Shown: piece by piece, positions 1 to 9,210 of the stretch
Position numbering within the stretch: the stretch's first letter is position 1
How the letters are laid out: every line of letters begins with the position of its first letter
NCBI RefSeq assembly: GCF_945890115.1
Contig: NZ_CAMDCK010000005.1
Span: forward strand, 62,001-126,000
Origin: Sphingorhabdus sp. EL138
GTDB lineage: Bacteria; Pseudomonadota; Alphaproteobacteria; Sphingomonadales; Sphingomonadaceae
Length of the DNA: 64,000 nt
Direction: 5' to 3'
Notes under the pieces: model-generated
Told to the model about the DNA's origin: nothing
Database searches by the model: none
The model's input: only the letters and a program-made list of their open reading frames with translations
Made by a program: the position numbers and the translations under genes

Positions 1-1562
1 ACTTTGCCCGACGCACCGGACATGCGGCCATCGGTCACGAGCGCTACATGAAAGCCCTTATCCTGCAACACACCCAAAGGCGGGGTCAGCTTGTGCAATT
101 CGGGCATGCCATTGGCTACCGGCCCTTGGAAACGGATAACGACGATGACATCGCGGTCCAATTCGCCCGCTTTGAATGCCGCCAATGCGTCATTCTGGTC
201 ATGAAACACGCGGACGGGCGCTTCTATGGTCCAGCGGGCAGGATCGACGGCGCTGGTCTTAAATGTTGCACGACCCAAATTGCCCGTCACCAGACGCATT
301 CCGCCATCGGGGCTGAACGGCGCAGATGGGGGACGCAGCATAGTATCGTCGGCAGTGACGGCTGGTGCATCCCGCCAGACAAGCTGGTCATCCTGCAAAA
401 TTGGTTCACGCCCATAATCGGCCAAGTCATCGCCCGCGACCGTCAGGATATCGCAGTGCAGCAGGCCCGCATGGATCAGTTCGCGAATAACATAACCCAT
501 GCCGCCCGCCGCGTGGAAATGGTTCACATCGCCCGACCCATTTGGATAGACCCGCGCAATGAGCGGTACAGCCGAGGACAGTTGGTCCAAATCTTCCCAA
601 TCGATTATGATCCCCGCTGCCCGCGCAATGGCCGGAATATGCAGCGCATGGTTGGTTGAACCACCCGTTGCGAGCAAGCCAACACAGGCGTTCACAATCG
701 CCTTTTCATCAACACAAAGGCCCAAGGGCCGATAATCATGGCCATCCCAGCCAATTTTGCTCAGGCGGTGGACGGCGGCACGGGTCAATTCGGTCCGCAA
801 TTTCGTGCCGGGGTTAATGAAGGCGGAACCGGGTATATGCAGCCCCATGACCTCCATCATCATCTGGTTTGAATTTGCGGTGCCATAAAAGGTGCAGGTG
901 CCCGCGCTATGATAAGACGCGGCCTCCGCCTCTAACAATTCGGCACGGCCCACTTTACCCTCAGCATACAGTTGCCGAACGCGTTGTTTTTCTGTGTTGG
1001 CAAGACCAGATGGCATGGGCCCGGCGGGCACAAATATGGTCGGCAAATGGCCGAAGCGCAAAGCGCCGATCAACAGGCCGGGAACAATCTTGTCGCAAAT
1101 GCCAAGCATCGCAACACTTTCGAACATACCATGGCTCAGCCCCACCGCCGTTGCCATCGCGATCACGTCGCGGCTGAACAAGGACAGTTCCATCGAATCC
1201 TGCCCCTGTGTCACGCCATCGCACATGGCAGGTGTGGAACCGGCCACTTGCGCGGTTGCGCCAACCTCCCGTGCAAAAATCTTCATCTGCTCTGGGTAAC
1301 GGCCATAAGGCTGATGCGCGGACAGCATGTCGTTATAGGCGCTGACGATGCCAATATTCATAGCCTTGCCATCCCGGATCGCCGCCTTGTCCGAACCACT
1401 GGCGGCAAAGCCATGCGCCAAGTTACCGCAGCTTAAAGTCGGGCGGTTAACGCCGGCGTCGCGTTGCTTGGCAATCAGGTCGAGATAGGCCTGACGCTGC
1501 GGCTTGGAACGTTCAATAATCCGTGCGGTGACGGCTTCGATTGTCACGTGCAATTTACGCAT
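1..1562 (-). CDS. edd: Phosphogluconate dehydratase, 3' end cut by window
   Basis: Converts 6-phosphogluconate to 2-keto-3-deoxy-6-phosphogluconate, the first dedicated step of the Entner-Doudoroff pathway, in the cytosol. About 520 codons are visible, from an ATG at 1562 reading [16 protein letters not shown]; the family is about 600 residues, so roughly 85 are beyond the window edge. Family motifs seen include [20 protein letters not shown] and GICDKIVPG (cysteines expected to bind the Fe-S cluster), [24 protein letters not shown] and, at the edge, [10 protein letters not shown]. The start codon overlaps the end of zwf by 8 bases, so the two are probably translationally coupled in one operon. 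No frameshift seen. Confidence 0.96.
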   Translation of the reverse strand, partial: MRKLHVTIEAVTARIIERSKPQRQAYLDLIAKQRDAGVNRPTLSCGNLAHGFAASGSDKAAIRDGKAMNIGIVSAYNDMLSAHQPYGRYPEQMKIFAREVGATAQVAGSTPAMCDGVTQGQDSMELSLFSRDVIAMATAVGLSHGMFESVAMLGICDKIVPGLLIGALRFGHLPTIFVPAGPMPSGLANTEKQRVRQLYAEGKVGRAELLEAEAASYHSAGTCTFYGTANSNQMMMEVMGLHIPGSAFINPGTKLRTELTRAAVHRLSKIGWDGHDYRPLGLCVDEKAIVNACVGLLATGGSTNHALHIPAIARAAGIIIDWEDLDQLSSAVPLIARVYPNGSGDVNHFHAAGGMGYVIRELIHAGLLHCDILTVAGDDLADYGREPILQDDQLVWRDAPAVTADDTMLRPPSAPFSPDGGMRLVTGNLGRATFKTSAVDPARWTIEAPVRVFHDQNDALAAFKAGELDRDVIVVIRFQGPVANGMPELHKLTPPLGVLQDKGFHVALVTDGRMSGASGK

Positions 1563-3000
1563 GCCAGCTCACTCCATCGCGTTCCGTCAGGGCAATCGCC
1601 ACATTCGGCCCCCAGCTTCCCGCGCCATAGGTTTTTGGCTTTAGCGCCATGACTTTCCACAAGGCCCGTATGGCATCAATCCATACCCACTGCGCCTCAA
1701 CCTCATCCCGGCGGACGAATAGCGTCTGGTCGCCTTCTATGAGGTCAAGAAGCAGTCTTTCATAGGCAATCCTGCGGCGCGACCCCGCGAACGCGGCAGT
1801 GAGCGACAAATCCAGCGGTACTTCACGCAAGATAACTCCGCCCCGGTCCAGCCCCGGCTCCTTTGCCATCACCAGCAACCGCACATATTCCTCAGGTTGC
1901 AAACGGATGATTAGCGTGTTTGCCTCAAGTTTACCGCCACGGTCGCGGAACACATTGTGCGGGACTGGTTTGAATTGAATGACAATTTCGCTGCGCCGTT
2001 CGGGCAGGCGTTTACCCGTGCGCAGGAAAAATGGCACCCCCTGCCAGCGCCAATTGTCGACATAGGCCTTTATCGCAACAAATGTTTCGGTGTCGGACGC
2101 TTTGCCCAAGGCGCCTTCATAGCTTTTTACCGCATCGCCATGGACCGCGCCTTCGGTATATTTACCCGTCACAACGTCGCCTTCAGCCACAGGACGGAGC
2201 GCGCGCAGAACCTTTACCTTTTCGTCGCGAATGGCGGTGGCATCAAGGCTGGCGGGCGGCTCCATCGCGATTAACGCAAGCAATTGCAGCATATGGTTCT
2301 GCACCATATCGCGCAGCGCGCCTGTATCATCGTAAAAACCTGCGCGCCCCTCAAGCCCGACTGTCTCGCTGACGGTGATCTGCACATGCGCGATGGCATT
2401 GGCGTTCCACAGCGGTTCGAACAACATATTGGCAAAGCGCAATGCCATGAGGTTCTGGACCGTTTCCTTGCCCAGATAATGGTCAATGCGAAAGGTGCGT
2501 TTTTCGGGGAATACGGCGTTGACGGCGTCGTTGATATGTCGCGAGGAAGCCAGGTCATTGCCCAAGGGTTTTTCGAGACCAATACGCACATTGTCCCCCG
2601 ATAGTCCGGCACCATGCAGGCCCTTGATCGTCGCTTCGAACAAAGACGGCGCCGTAGACAGGAAAATCGACAAGCCCCCCGATATATCCCCAATCGTCGC
2701 CGCCAGTTCGGTAAAGCCATCTGGATTGGACGCATCAAGCGCGACATAATGCAAATGTTGCAGAAAAGCGTCGATCAACCCTTCGGCCTTACGATCATCG
2801 GGCAAAAATTCGCACAATGCGGCGCGCGCCATGTCACGGAAAGCGTCGTCGGTTAGCGCGCTGCGGGCGGTGCCGAAAATGCGTAAATTGGGGTCGATCA
2901 ACCCATCAGCATGCAATGCATATAAGGACGGCAGCAGCATCCGGCGCGCAAGGTCACCCGTCGCCCCGAACAGCAGCAAGGTTGAGCTATGGTCGCGCAT
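1555..3000 (-). CDS. zwf: Glucose-6-phosphate 1-dehydrogenase
   Basis: Oxidises glucose 6-phosphate to 6-phosphogluconolactone with NAD(P)+, feeding Edd next door. The 481-residue protein opens with the nucleotide-binding [16 protein letters not shown] and carries the catalytic motif [19 protein letters not shown] (His of the RIDHYLGKE signature) near residue 175. An in-frame start 42 bases further upstream exists, but the ATG at 3000 is preceded by AGGAGA at good spacing and aligns with the start of the fold, so it is chosen. It is first of the zwf-edd pair; no lactonase (pgl) gene lies between them. Length is normal for the family. Confidence 0.97.
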   Translation of the reverse strand: MRDHSSTLLLFGATGDLARRMLLPSLYALHADGLIDPNLRIFGTARSALTDDAFRDMARAALCEFLPDDRKAEGLIDAFLQHLHYVALDASNPDGFTELAATIGDISGGLSIFLSTAPSLFEATIKGLHGAGLSGDNVRIGLEKPLGNDLASSRHINDAVNAVFPEKRTFRIDHYLGKETVQNLMALRFANMLFEPLWNANAIAHVQITVSETVGLEGRAGFYDDTGALRDMVQNHMLQLLALIAMEPPASLDATAIRDEKVKVLRALRPVAEGDVVTGKYTEGAVHGDAVKSYEGALGKASDTETFVAIKAYVDNWRWQGVPFFLRTGKRLPERRSEIVIQFKPVPHNVFRDRGGKLEANTLIIRLQPEEYVRLLVMAKEPGLDRGGVILREVPLDLSLTAAFAGSRRRIAYERLLLDLIEGDQTLFVRRDEVEAQWVWIDAIRALWKVMALKPKTYGAGSWGPNVAIALTERDGVSWHA

Positions 3001-3100
3001 TCCGTCAATCTCCTGGCAAGGCAGCAGACAATTACCCCGCAATTCGACCTCCCTTTATCCGGAAGCGAGGGGGCGTCTAGCGTTTATTCGTATGCAGTGA

Positions 3101-4135
3101 TTAGCTTAACACCCAAGCGCGCTGTTCGGCCATGCCCATGGAAATGAGCATCGGCTCATCCTGCTGCCGCGCCTGAAAGTCCGCCTTGCCTGAGAGACCG
3201 CGCCAGCCTGAGGCAATCAACGCCTGAACCGTAGGCGCGCCCAAGGTCGTGCCGGGGCCCAAGACAATGATTGTTTCGGGCGCAAATTCTGCCGCCGCAA
3301 CCTGAACCGCACGCGTGAAATTATAGCTTTCGGTCAGTTGCGCGCCGAATGTGTAGTCATAAATAGCCTCACGGCTGAACGCGCGGGGGGACCAAATCCG
3401 GCCCTGCCCGTCAATCGCCGGAATTTCACCAGTCCCGAAATCGCCAACAGGATTGCCCGCCCGCGCCATCGGAATGACATGGTTCAGCAAAGGACTATGG
3501 AATGCAGCATGGTGCATAAGTTTTAACGGAAAACGGTCATCTTTAGGCAGCCGTTCCGTCAACCATTTGAGCCCCGCCTCGTCTGCCGCAAAAACAATCA
3601 TGCCGCCAAGCCGGATGGAAATATCTACGTATATTGCAGAATTTATACGCGCCTCGGCCAATAGATTCTGAACAAATAATATTTTATCTGGCCGCATATT
3701 CCAATTGTCATCAACGACTGACCAGACAATTTGTCCGCCGGTTCCGTCCTGATGCATTATTCCGCCCATATTGTTAACAAGCCGCGCACCGTCCGCGAGA
3801 TCGACTATGCCTGCGCAAGCCAATGCGAGATACCAGCCCATGGAATTGCCAGTCACGGCAACAATCTCATATCGTTCGCGGTCAATCGCGGCGAAGTCGG
3901 CCATGGCGCAGGCATAGATCAACGCCGATGCATTATCGCCCGTCATATGAACCGATGGCGCATATTTGGCGGCATTATCAAGTTGCGAGACAGTCACCTG
4001 CCCCAACTCGGTCCGGATGGCATCAACCGTGGCGATAACGTCCTGACGCGCCGCATGATGCGTTTTCACATAGCCAAGCTCTGCCGCATTATAAGTGCCG
4101 CGCCCCGGGCAAATGACTAAAGCCCGTTTTTTCAT
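3101..4135 (-). CDS. FabD-like acyl/malonyltransferase family protein
   Basis: 344 residues of the FabD/acyltransferase fold. Visible signs are the N-terminal ALVICPGRGTYNAAELGY, similar to the FPGQG region of malonyl transferases, and GNSMGWYLALACAG, a GxSxG nucleophile elbow with the expected Ser. The histidine usually found later may be in LMHHAAFHSPLL, which resembles the V-x-x-AFHS segment of FabD. ATG at 4135 overlaps the stop of the preceding E1 gene as ATGA, so the two are translationally coupled. The acyl donor and acceptor are unknown: it is divergent from housekeeping FabD and sits away from other fatty acid synthesis genes. A role with the E1 product (an acyl group) is an inference from coupling only. 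Confidence 0.8.
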   Translation of the reverse strand: MKKRALVICPGRGTYNAAELGYVKTHHAARQDVIATVDAIRTELGQVTVSQLDNAAKYAPSVHMTGDNASALIYACAMADFAAIDRERYEIVAVTGNSMGWYLALACAGIVDLADGARLVNNMGGIMHQDGTGGQIVWSVVDDNWNMRPDKILFVQNLLAEARINSAIYVDISIRLGGMIVFAADEAGLKWLTERLPKDDRFPLKLMHHAAFHSPLLNHVIPMARAGNPVGDFGTGEIPAIDGQGRIWSPRAFSREAIYDYTFGAQLTESYNFTRAVQVAAAEFAPETIIVLGPGTTLGAPTVQALIASGWRGLSGKADFQARQQDEPMLISMGMAEQRAWVLS

Positions 4136-6324
4136 GCTACCGCCGCCCGTGCCGCTTCGATGATTGAGGCTTTGCTCGGCAAAACCAGTTCCGCCGCAGG
4201 GCCCAACGGAATGAAGCAATCCTCAGCTGTAATCCGGCTGACAGCATCGCCGCGTCCTGCTTCGGTCAAAATGGTCATCAACTTCTCGCTAAGGCTTCCC
4301 GATTTTCGGCATTCATCAACAATCAAAATTTTCCCGCAATCGGCCACAGCCGCAACAATTGCCTCAGCATTTAACGGGTGCAGCCAGCGGAGATCGATAA
4401 TCCGCAGATCAATTCCCCCCGCCTTCAATTCATCAGCCGCTTGCCGCGAAAGAAAATAACCATTTCCATATGTTATAATTGCAAGTTCAGTGCCCTTACC
4501 AAATTGACCGAGCGCACCAAGGGCAACAACCTTGTCCTGATCTGGCGCAACATAAGGCGCGGTCCAACCGCCGTCGTCCGCCTGTTGCAGGTCGGTCATA
4601 TGATATAAAGCGATTGGTTCAATAAAGACCACCACCCGCCCGTCCTCATGCGCCAGACGAACACATTCCCGCAACATCGCTGGCGCATCAGCGGCGCTGG
4701 ACGGACAAGCAACGATAATGCCGGGAATATCGGTAAGAACGGCCAGGCTATTGTCATTATGGAAATGTCCGCCAAAGCCCTTTTGATAAGGTAGGCCAGC
4801 AATGCGGATCACCATCGGGTTGCGATATTGCTGGTTCGAAAAGAAGGATAAGGTCGCCGCTTCGCCGCGGATCTGATCCTCAGCATTATGCAGATAGGCC
4901 AGAAACTGAATTTCCGGGATCGGCACAAAGCCGTTATGCGCCATGCCAATGGCAAGGCCCAAGATCGTTTGTTCGTCCAGCAATGTGTCGAACACACGCA
5001 CGGGGCCGAATTTCTCTTGCAACCCCTGTGTCACGCCATAAACGCCACCCTTGCGCGCGACATCTTCGCCAAACACCGCGACATTGGGATATTGCAGCAT
5101 GATATCCGCCAAAGCAAAATTGATGCTTTTGGCTAAAGTCGCTGGTTTGGCAAGGTTACGCACGTCTTTGATGAACAAGGCATCACGCGCCGCCGCATTG
5201 GGCAAGGGCCGCCGGGGCTTTGCCGATTTTGCAGGTTCAATCGACGCCATCACCTCTGTCGCCGTCAATAGTCTTGGCTTCGATAGCGCCTCGCGCGCCA
5301 CCCAGTCGACCCGCGCACGCATATCTTCATAACGCGCAACAATCTCTGCGCCTGACATGCCTGCGTGTTCATGCAATATCCGCGCGCTGTGCAGCAATGG
5401 GTCCTGCGCCTCTGCTGCCTCAATCTGCGCGATGGAGGCGTAACTTAATTCAACATCCGCACCGGCATGCCCCATCAGTCGGATCGTCTGCATGTGCAGG
5501 AAAACTGGTTTACGCCGAGCGCGGGCATAGGTCACCGCCTCTGCGCATCCGCGCAGCGCGTCATGCATGTCCGCACCGTCGCAGCTAATATAATGCAGCG
5601 CCGGCCTATGCGCGAAATTGGCGGCGATCCACCCGCCCGGCGTGCGCACGGAAATCCCGATGCCATTATCCTCACACAGAAAGACAATAGGCATCGGTAA
5701 ATGCTGATACGCGGCCCAGCACGCGGCGTTGAACGCCCCTTGAGAGGTTGAATGGTTTGCAGACGCATCACCGAAGGAACATAGGATTACCGCATCATGC
5801 GGCAGCACAGCATCGGCAAGCTGCAAGCGTTGCGCCATACCCAATGAATGCGCCGCACCAACGGCCTTAGGCAGATGGGACGCAATCGTGCTCGTCTGCG
5901 GCGGGACAAAAGTGTGCGCGCATCCCAATACCTTGTGCCGCCCGCCCGAGATCGGGTCATCAGCTGACGCAGCGAAGGACAAGGCCATGTCATGCAAAGG
6001 CGTCAGGCCGCCCGCTTGCTTCTTACGCTGGATCAGGAACGCAGCATCGCGGTAATGCAGGAATGACATATCCGTCGCGCGCGTTGCCGCCGCCATTGCG
6101 GCTGTGCCCTCATGCCCCGAACTGCCAATGGAATAGAAAGTTTTGCCCTTGGAACGCCGCGCCCACAGGTCGAGATGGCGGCTCATAATCTGACTATCGA
6201 ACAGATCCACAAGCACGTGCGGCGCAACCATTTCGACAATGTGGCTGGTACGCGAATGTGGAAAGTCATGCGCAGCGACGCGGCGGGAAAATGCCTCGTC
6301 CAAGATCGTGGGGCGGTCAAACAT
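4132..6324 (-). CDS. Fused E1 alpha/beta 2-oxoacid dehydrogenase
   Basis: 730 residues: an E1-alpha half (about 1-350) joined to an E1-beta half (about 375-730) of a thiamine-diphosphate dehydrogenase of the pyruvate/branched-chain 2-oxoacid type. The alpha half has GSSGHEG, FLHYRDAAFLI and the ThDP motif GDASANHSTSQG...EDNGIGI. The beta half has FGEDVARKGGVYG, the conserved LHNAEDQIRGEAATL region and a C-terminal transketolase domain with LRWLHPLN. The family decarboxylates a 2-oxoacid and transfers the acyl group to E2 lipoate, but no E2 or E3 gene is nearby. Which 2-oxoacid is used cannot be read from sequence. It overlaps the FabD-like gene by 4 bases. No strong Shine-Dalgarno precedes the ATG; an 18-codon hydrophobic ORF overlaps it instead. 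Confidence 0.88.
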   Translation of the reverse strand: MFDRPTILDEAFSRRVAAHDFPHSRTSHIVEMVAPHVLVDLFDSQIMSRHLDLWARRSKGKTFYSIGSSGHEGTAAMAAATRATDMSFLHYRDAAFLIQRKKQAGGLTPLHDMALSFAASADDPISGGRHKVLGCAHTFVPPQTSTIASHLPKAVGAAHSLGMAQRLQLADAVLPHDAVILCSFGDASANHSTSQGAFNAACWAAYQHLPMPIVFLCEDNGIGISVRTPGGWIAANFAHRPALHYISCDGADMHDALRGCAEAVTYARARRKPVFLHMQTIRLMGHAGADVELSYASIAQIEAAEAQDPLLHSARILHEHAGMSGAEIVARYEDMRARVDWVAREALSKPRLLTATEVMASIEPAKSAKPRRPLPNAAARDALFIKDVRNLAKPATLAKSINFALADIMLQYPNVAVFGEDVARKGGVYGVTQGLQEKFGPVRVFDTLLDEQTILGLAIGMAHNGFVPIPEIQFLAYLHNAEDQIRGEAATLSFFSNQQYRNPMVIRIAGLPYQKGFGGHFHNDNSLAVLTDIPGIIVACPSSAADAPAMLRECVRLAHEDGRVVVFIEPIALYHMTDLQQADDGGWTAPYVAPDQDKVVALGALGQFGKGTELAIITYGNGYFLSRQAADELKAGGIDLRIIDLRWLHPLNAEAIVAAVADCGKILIVDECRKSGSLSEKLMTILTEAGRGDAVSRITAEDCFIPLGPAAELVLPSKASIIEAARAAVA

Positions 6325-6444
6325 AGCCCAGCATGATTACTGCCAAAAGGCACAAAAGCCACAGTAAAATCATATTTTCAATCGCGTGATTAAATTGCTG
6401 GATTTGTGAAAATTCGGCGATAGGATGATGAGTGCATAGAGTTT

Positions 6445-6471
6445 CTTCCCGGAATTTTCCCATCCGGGAAG
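6445..6471. promoter_or_regulatory. Perfect inverted repeat upstream of TonB receptor
   Basis: CTTCCCGGA (6445-6453) and TCCGGGAAG (6463-6471) form 9-base perfect arms around a 9-base spacer. It lies in the 220-bp divergent region between the E1 operon and the TonB receptor gene, 75 bp before the receptor ATG. No T-run follows, so it is more like an operator or leader hairpin than a terminator. Function inferred only. Confidence 0.5.
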
Positions 6472-6545
6472 CGTTAAGAATGCCGCCAACCATATATGAG
6501 CAGCAAATGCCAATGGGTTGTCGGTTACATGGAGGAGAGAGAGAA

Positions 6546-9140
6546 ATGCGTCGATTTAATCGTGTGATTACCGCTGCTTTGTGCAGCACCATCTGCAGCG
6601 CGATGTTAGTGCCTGCAGCTTACGCCCAAACAGCCCAAGCCGAAGAAGATAGTGGTGATGAACCCATTATCGTGACCGCGACATTGCGTGCGATGGATGT
6701 GCAGGACATTCCGTTGGCCGTGACCGCTGTCGCGCCAGAGGCGCTGGAGCGCGAAGGCGTATCGGATATCAAGACGCTGTCATCGATTTCGCCAAGCTTC
6801 AACATTCAGTCATCGCAAACTGAAACGCAAGGCACGTCGATAAAAATTCGTGGCGTCGGCACCACCGGTAACAACACTGGTCTCGAAAGCTCGGTTGGCG
6901 TCTTCATTGACGGCGTATATCAGTCACGTCCCGGCGTTGCGTTGGGCGACCTTGTCGACCTGGAGCGTCTCGAAATCTTGCGTGGCCCGCAAGGTACGTT
7001 GTTCGGCCGCAACACTTCGGCTGGTGCGTTGAATATCACGACAAAACGTCCTAACCTGGCTCAGGTCGAAGGCTTTGCCAACGCATCTTACGGCAATTAC
7101 AACTTCATGAATGCGCAGGGCGGCGTGAGCGTTCCTGTGGTACAAGATGTAGCCGCTTTTCGCCTGTCGGGCACATGGCGCAAGCGTGACGGTTACTTGA
7201 AAAGCTCAACCGGCGCTGAAAGCAACAACCGCGACCGTTACCTCATTCGTGGCCAATTATATGTAGAGCCCAATGCCGATGTTAGCATCCGCATTGTCGG
7301 CGACTATTCCAAGGTAGACGAAAATTGCTGTGACGCGGTTATCGTGCGTGAAACCGAACTCGCGCCTTTCTCGGCATTCCATGGATTGGCCAATGACGGC
7401 GTTGTCGAATCTGGCACGTCAGCGCTTAAAAATCTGGCCGTCAACAGCCAGACGTTTTTCAATGGCGCTGAACAATGGGGCATTTCCGGTGAACTCAAAT
7501 GGGACTTTGGCGGCGCAAAGCTGACGTACATTGGGTCCTATCGTGACTTTAAATCCAGTTCGACGGCTGAGTCCGATTTCACGAGCTTGAAAATTTTCAC
7601 CACAGGTGTCGGCGGCTCGATTCAGGCTCCGGGTGTTCTGCCCAATGGTGACCGGATTAAAACGTTCACGCAGGAACTCCGGTTACAAGGGACCGCGCTG
7701 AACGATTCTCTAGATTGGTTGATCGGTGGTTTTTACTCGCAGGAAGATATTGCTGCACAGCAAACTATGTCCTTCGGTGCCGACTATCAAGCCGCGAACA
7801 GCGCATTTAACTTTGCAAATGCGGCAGGCGTAAATCCATTGTTTGCGCTCACTGCTTTGGGTTCTGGCGGAACAGCGGCGGCTCCTACGATCGGTGCGCC
7901 AGTCAATTCGAACAATTCTTTTGGGAACAACCTGTTTTCGCAAGACGCCGAAAGCTATTCAATTTTTACGCACAATGTCTTCAACGTAACGGATAAATTG
8001 AGCCTAACAGTTGGCGCGCGCTATGTCTCTGAAACGAAGGATGCATCCTTCGGTCAAATCAGCGCAAGCAACGCAGCATGCCAAGCAAGCGTCAACGGTG
8101 TACTGACAGGTCGCGTTCCCGGTGCGCTTGCCTCCGGTTTGGTAGGCCTCAACTGCTTTCCCTTTGCCGTTCCGGTCAACCTGACTGCACCGGCTGCTGC
8201 CGGAGGTGGTTTGGCCAGCTCGAAATTGCCTTTGCCGCGCGCATGGTCAAACCAATTTGAAGATGACGAAATCACCTACACGGGTCAGATTGGTTATAAG
8301 GCAAATGAAGATTTGCTGCTCTATGCCAGCTATAGCCACGGGTTTAAGTCTGGCGGGTTCAACCTCGACCCGACCGCAGCCAACCTAACGAACTCTACTG
8401 CAGTTCTGACGACTGGCGCAGCGCCGGTTTATGCCGACCCACGGTTCAAATCGGAAAAGGTCGACCAGATTGAACTCGGCGTGAAAGCTACCTTTGGTCC
8501 GATCAAGGCCAACCTTGCCTTGTTCGACATGAAGATGAGCGATTTCCAAGTTCTGGAATTCACTGGCATCCAGTTCCTCACCTTCAACGTTAATTCAGCA
8601 CGTTCGACAGGGGCAGAACTTGAGCTGTTCGGAGACTTTGGCAATTATATGCGGGGCAATCTTGCGGTGACATATGCAAATGCCCGCTATCCAAGTGATT
8701 GCGCCGACGGTGTTGCCGCAAGCGCTCTTGGCTCTGTAGTGCGACTCTGTGGACAAGACCTCACCAATGCGCCGAAGCTAACGGGTGTGGCGGGCCTGAC
8801 CTATGACGGTCCGCTCAACAGCTCTGGCTGGGGTCTGCTCGTCAATGGCAGCATGAACTATTCCGATAGCCGCACGACCCGTACGATTAATCTTGATACC
8901 AACAAGCTGCCGATCCCACTGGCGCTGCAGGAAAATTATTTCAAGATGAACGCACGCATCGGTCTTACCACGCCGGATGAGCGTTACACCTTTGAAATAT
9001 GGGGTACAAACCTGACCAACGAAATCACGCGAGGAGTTACGGCCAATACGCCGCTGCGTGGCGCAGCTGGCACCCGCTCGTTGATTGGTTTCGTGGAAGA
9101 GCCACGCATGTACGGCATGACCGTCCGCGCGAAGTTCTAA
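6546..9140 (+). CDS. TonB-dependent outer membrane receptor
   Basis: 864 residues. A signal peptide (MRRFNRVITAALCSTICSAM... to AYAQ) is followed by a TonB-box-like EPIIVTA near residue 37, the plug domain (VFIDGVYQSRPG, LERLEILRGPQGTLFGRNT) and a beta-barrel ending in VRAKF with a terminal Phe, the outer-membrane assembly signal. Such receptors import siderophores, vitamins, sugars or other scarce substrates using TonB/ExbBD energy; the ligand is not readable here. The ATG at 6546 is preceded by GGAGGAGAG and starts the signal peptide; the longer frame back to 6432 has no such support. It is monocistronic, closed by a strong terminator, and divergent from the E1 operon. Confidence 0.95.
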   Translation: MRRFNRVITAALCSTICSAMLVPAAYAQTAQAEEDSGDEPIIVTATLRAMDVQDIPLAVTAVAPEALEREGVSDIKTLSSISPSFNIQSSQTETQGTSIKIRGVGTTGNNTGLESSVGVFIDGVYQSRPGVALGDLVDLERLEILRGPQGTLFGRNTSAGALNITTKRPNLAQVEGFANASYGNYNFMNAQGGVSVPVVQDVAAFRLSGTWRKRDGYLKSSTGAESNNRDRYLIRGQLYVEPNADVSIRIVGDYSKVDENCCDAVIVRETELAPFSAFHGLANDGVVESGTSALKNLAVNSQTFFNGAEQWGISGELKWDFGGAKLTYIGSYRDFKSSSTAESDFTSLKIFTTGVGGSIQAPGVLPNGDRIKTFTQELRLQGTALNDSLDWLIGGFYSQEDIAAQQTMSFGADYQAANSAFNFANAAGVNPLFALTALGSGGTAAAPTIGAPVNSNNSFGNNLFSQDAESYSIFTHNVFNVTDKLSLTVGARYVSETKDASFGQISASNAACQASVNGVLTGRVPGALASGLVGLNCFPFAVPVNLTAPAAAGGGLASSKLPLPRAWSNQFEDDEITYTGQIGYKANEDLLLYASYSHGFKSGGFNLDPTAANLTNSTAVLTTGAAPVYADPRFKSEKVDQIELGVKATFGPIKANLALFDMKMSDFQVLEFTGIQFLTFNVNSARSTGAELELFGDFGNYMRGNLAVTYANARYPSDCADGVAASALGSVVRLCGQDLTNAPKLTGVAGLTYDGPLNSSGWGLLVNGSMNYSDSRTTRTINLDTNKLPIPLALQENYFKMNARIGLTTPDERYTFEIWGTNLTNEITRGVTANTPLRGAAGTRSLIGFVEEPRMYGMTVRAKF

Positions 9141-9155
9141 ACCAACATTACACAC

Positions 9156-9192
9156 AAAAAGGGCGGCCTCCGCGTGGAGGTCGCCCTTTTTT
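9156..9192. terminator. Bidirectional rho-independent terminator
   Basis: A GC-rich hairpin, GGGCGGCCTCC - GCGT - GGAGGTCGCCC (one mismatch), is preceded by five A and followed by six T. It can stop both the TonB receptor transcript (plus) and the FadJ-like operon (minus), whose stop codon lies at 9211. Confidence 0.9.
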
Positions 9193-9210
9193 GTGTCTGT
9201 CGTTCTGGTT

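Noticed and set aside
48-659. 203-codon plus-strand frame at the left edge
   Set aside because: Lies wholly opposite edd, whose conserved motifs are intact in the other strand.
6325-6545. Riboswitch upstream of the TonB receptor (cobalamin type considered)
   Set aside because: The leader is too short and lacks the B12-box; only a simple inverted repeat is present.
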